From NCBI RefSeq assembly GCF_019219095.1, contig NZ_JAHUWH010000020.1, positions 1 to 64,000 on the forward strand: DNA of 64,000 nt. The letters are read 5' to 3'. Below, piece after piece: positions 63,607 to 64,000 of this stretch (position 1 is its first letter; the number at the start of each line of letters is the position of its first letter). A program made the position numbers and the translations under genes. Origin of the DNA: Acidovorax sp. sic0104. GTDB lineage: Bacteria; Pseudomonadota; Gammaproteobacteria; Burkholderiales; Burkholderiaceae_C. The notes under the pieces are model-generated. The model searched no databases, was not told the DNA's origin, and worked only from the letters and a program-made list of their open reading frames with translations.

Positions 63607-63643
63607 ACCCCAAAGCATAAGCAATTTTCACGCCATAAATTGG

Positions 63644-63718
63644 TGCACGTCGCCGGTGCGAACAGGTCAGTCGTCGGATGACTGGCACGGCAGTCCGTTG
63701 CAGGGCCTGAAACTTGCT
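63644..63718 (+). promoter_or_regulatory. Possible NtrC site and sigma-54 promoter of the last gene
   Basis: TGCACGT-CGC-CGGTGCG (63644-63660) matches 10 of the 14 fixed NtrC positions, and GG-CCTGAAACTT-GCT (63704-63718) has GG/GC at the correct 10-base spacing with a good TTGCT. The -24 half (GGCCT) is weaker than in the three nitrate promoters. The two are only about 50 bases apart, close for an enhancer. Confidence 0.45.
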
Positions 63719-63812
63719 AATAGTTTGTGGATTGGCAGGGCATACCCGATAGCCGCCTTCCATGGGCTCGCATATACATCTGGTCACATTGACATATTGA
63801 TGAGGAATCTGC

Positions 63813-64000
63813 ATGAACAAGCTTTTCGACCGGCGCCGTTTTTCCGGCCTGGCACTGGCCGCAGGCGCGGCTGCGGCATCGCTGCTCTTGTCTGGGTGCG
63901 GCAAGGTCCCGGACACGATCAAGATCGGCGTGGCGCAGCCGCTGAGCGGCCCGCTGGGCGCCTTGGGGCAGGACCTGCTCAACGGCGTGAACCTGGCCGT
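63813..64000 (+). CDS. Periplasmic substrate-binding lipoprotein of an ABC transporter (partial)
   Basis: The first 62 residues: a leader with a lipobox (ASLLLSGC) and then DTIKIGVAQPLSGPLGALGQDLLNGVNLA, the start of branched-chain-amino-acid/urea (LivK/UrtA-type) binding proteins. The gene runs past the window end. GATGAGGAATCTGC gives the ribosome-binding site. Divergent from nasT. Urea or amino-acid uptake under nitrogen control would fit the neighbouring promoter, but the ligand cannot be told from this piece. Confidence 0.85.
   Translation, partial: MNKLFDRRRFSGLALAAGAAAASLLLSGCGKVPDTIKIGVAQPLSGPLGALGQDLLNGVNLA

Noticed and set aside
63683-63701. TGGCACGGCAGTCCGTTGCA as a sigma-54 promoter
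   Set aside because: The spacing between TGGCAC and TTGC is nine bases where five are required.

Overview
The window is about 64 kb of GC-rich, densely coded chromosome. It looks like a free-living or plant-associated betaproteobacterium of the Comamonadaceae, most like Acidovorax. The signs are HpaI/GarD/TctC-type sugar-acid genes, DUF4124 and DUF4148 proteins, a rpsU-yqeY pair, and several copies of the short AGCGCTTG-type hairpin repeat that I associate with this family. I saw no tRNA, rRNA, insertion sequence, phage gene or CRISPR array.

Layout. 1-6.3 kb: signalling (end of an EAL protein, a very large hybrid histidine kinase, an HD-GYP response regulator). 6.5-12.5 kb: housekeeping genes (suhB, trmJ, cysE, mogA, darP, pmbA), with a striking 267-bp multi-branched palindrome in front of cysE. 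12.5-14.7 kb: a divergent MocR regulator / DJ-1-like pair. 14.7-20.8 kb: a sugar-acid catabolic operon (solute-binding protein, UxaA/GarD dehydratase, aldehyde dehydrogenase, HpaI aldolase) with a divergent LysR gene. 20.8-26.9 kb: an IclR regulator divergent from a five-gene operon (SDR, flavin monooxygenase, BASS transporter, epimerase-like SDR, EamA exporter) whose substrate I cannot name. 27-29.3 kb: tartrate/D-malate dehydrogenase with a divergent LysR gene. 29.4-37.5 kb: yqeY, rpsU, a GGDEF-EAL protein, a BaiN-like flavoprotein, a DUF4124 protein, a fatty acid hydroxylase and a thioesterase. 37.6-39.1 kb: a secreted GH5-CBM2 cellulase.

39.2-50.8 kb and 59.3-63.6 kb together form a nitrate-assimilation regulon: NarK-type transporter, NrtABC-type ABC importer, molybdenum nitrate reductase, an NADH-dependent electron-transfer flavoprotein, siroheme methyltransferase, YbiB, two orphan proteins with NarX/PilJ-like P-box domains, a PP2C-kinase fusion and the ANTAR antiterminator NasT. 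Three operons carry near-perfect sigma-54 (-24/-12) promoters at 47215-47229, 50822-50836 and 62693-62707. Each is preceded by NtrC-like sites and followed by a leader with an intrinsic terminator; the leaders also hold hexaloop hairpins of the ANTAR-target type. The sequence therefore predicts two-layer control: nitrogen limitation through NtrC/RpoN, and nitrate through NasT antitermination. No nasS and no nirBD are in the window.

51.1-57.6 kb: an Aer-like chemoreceptor and a gluconate-type locus (LacI regulator, gluconokinase, TRAP transporter). 57.6-59.3 kb: tandem DUF4148 proteins and a CBS-domain protein. The window ends inside a periplasmic-binding-protein gene that may itself have an NtrC/sigma-54 promoter.
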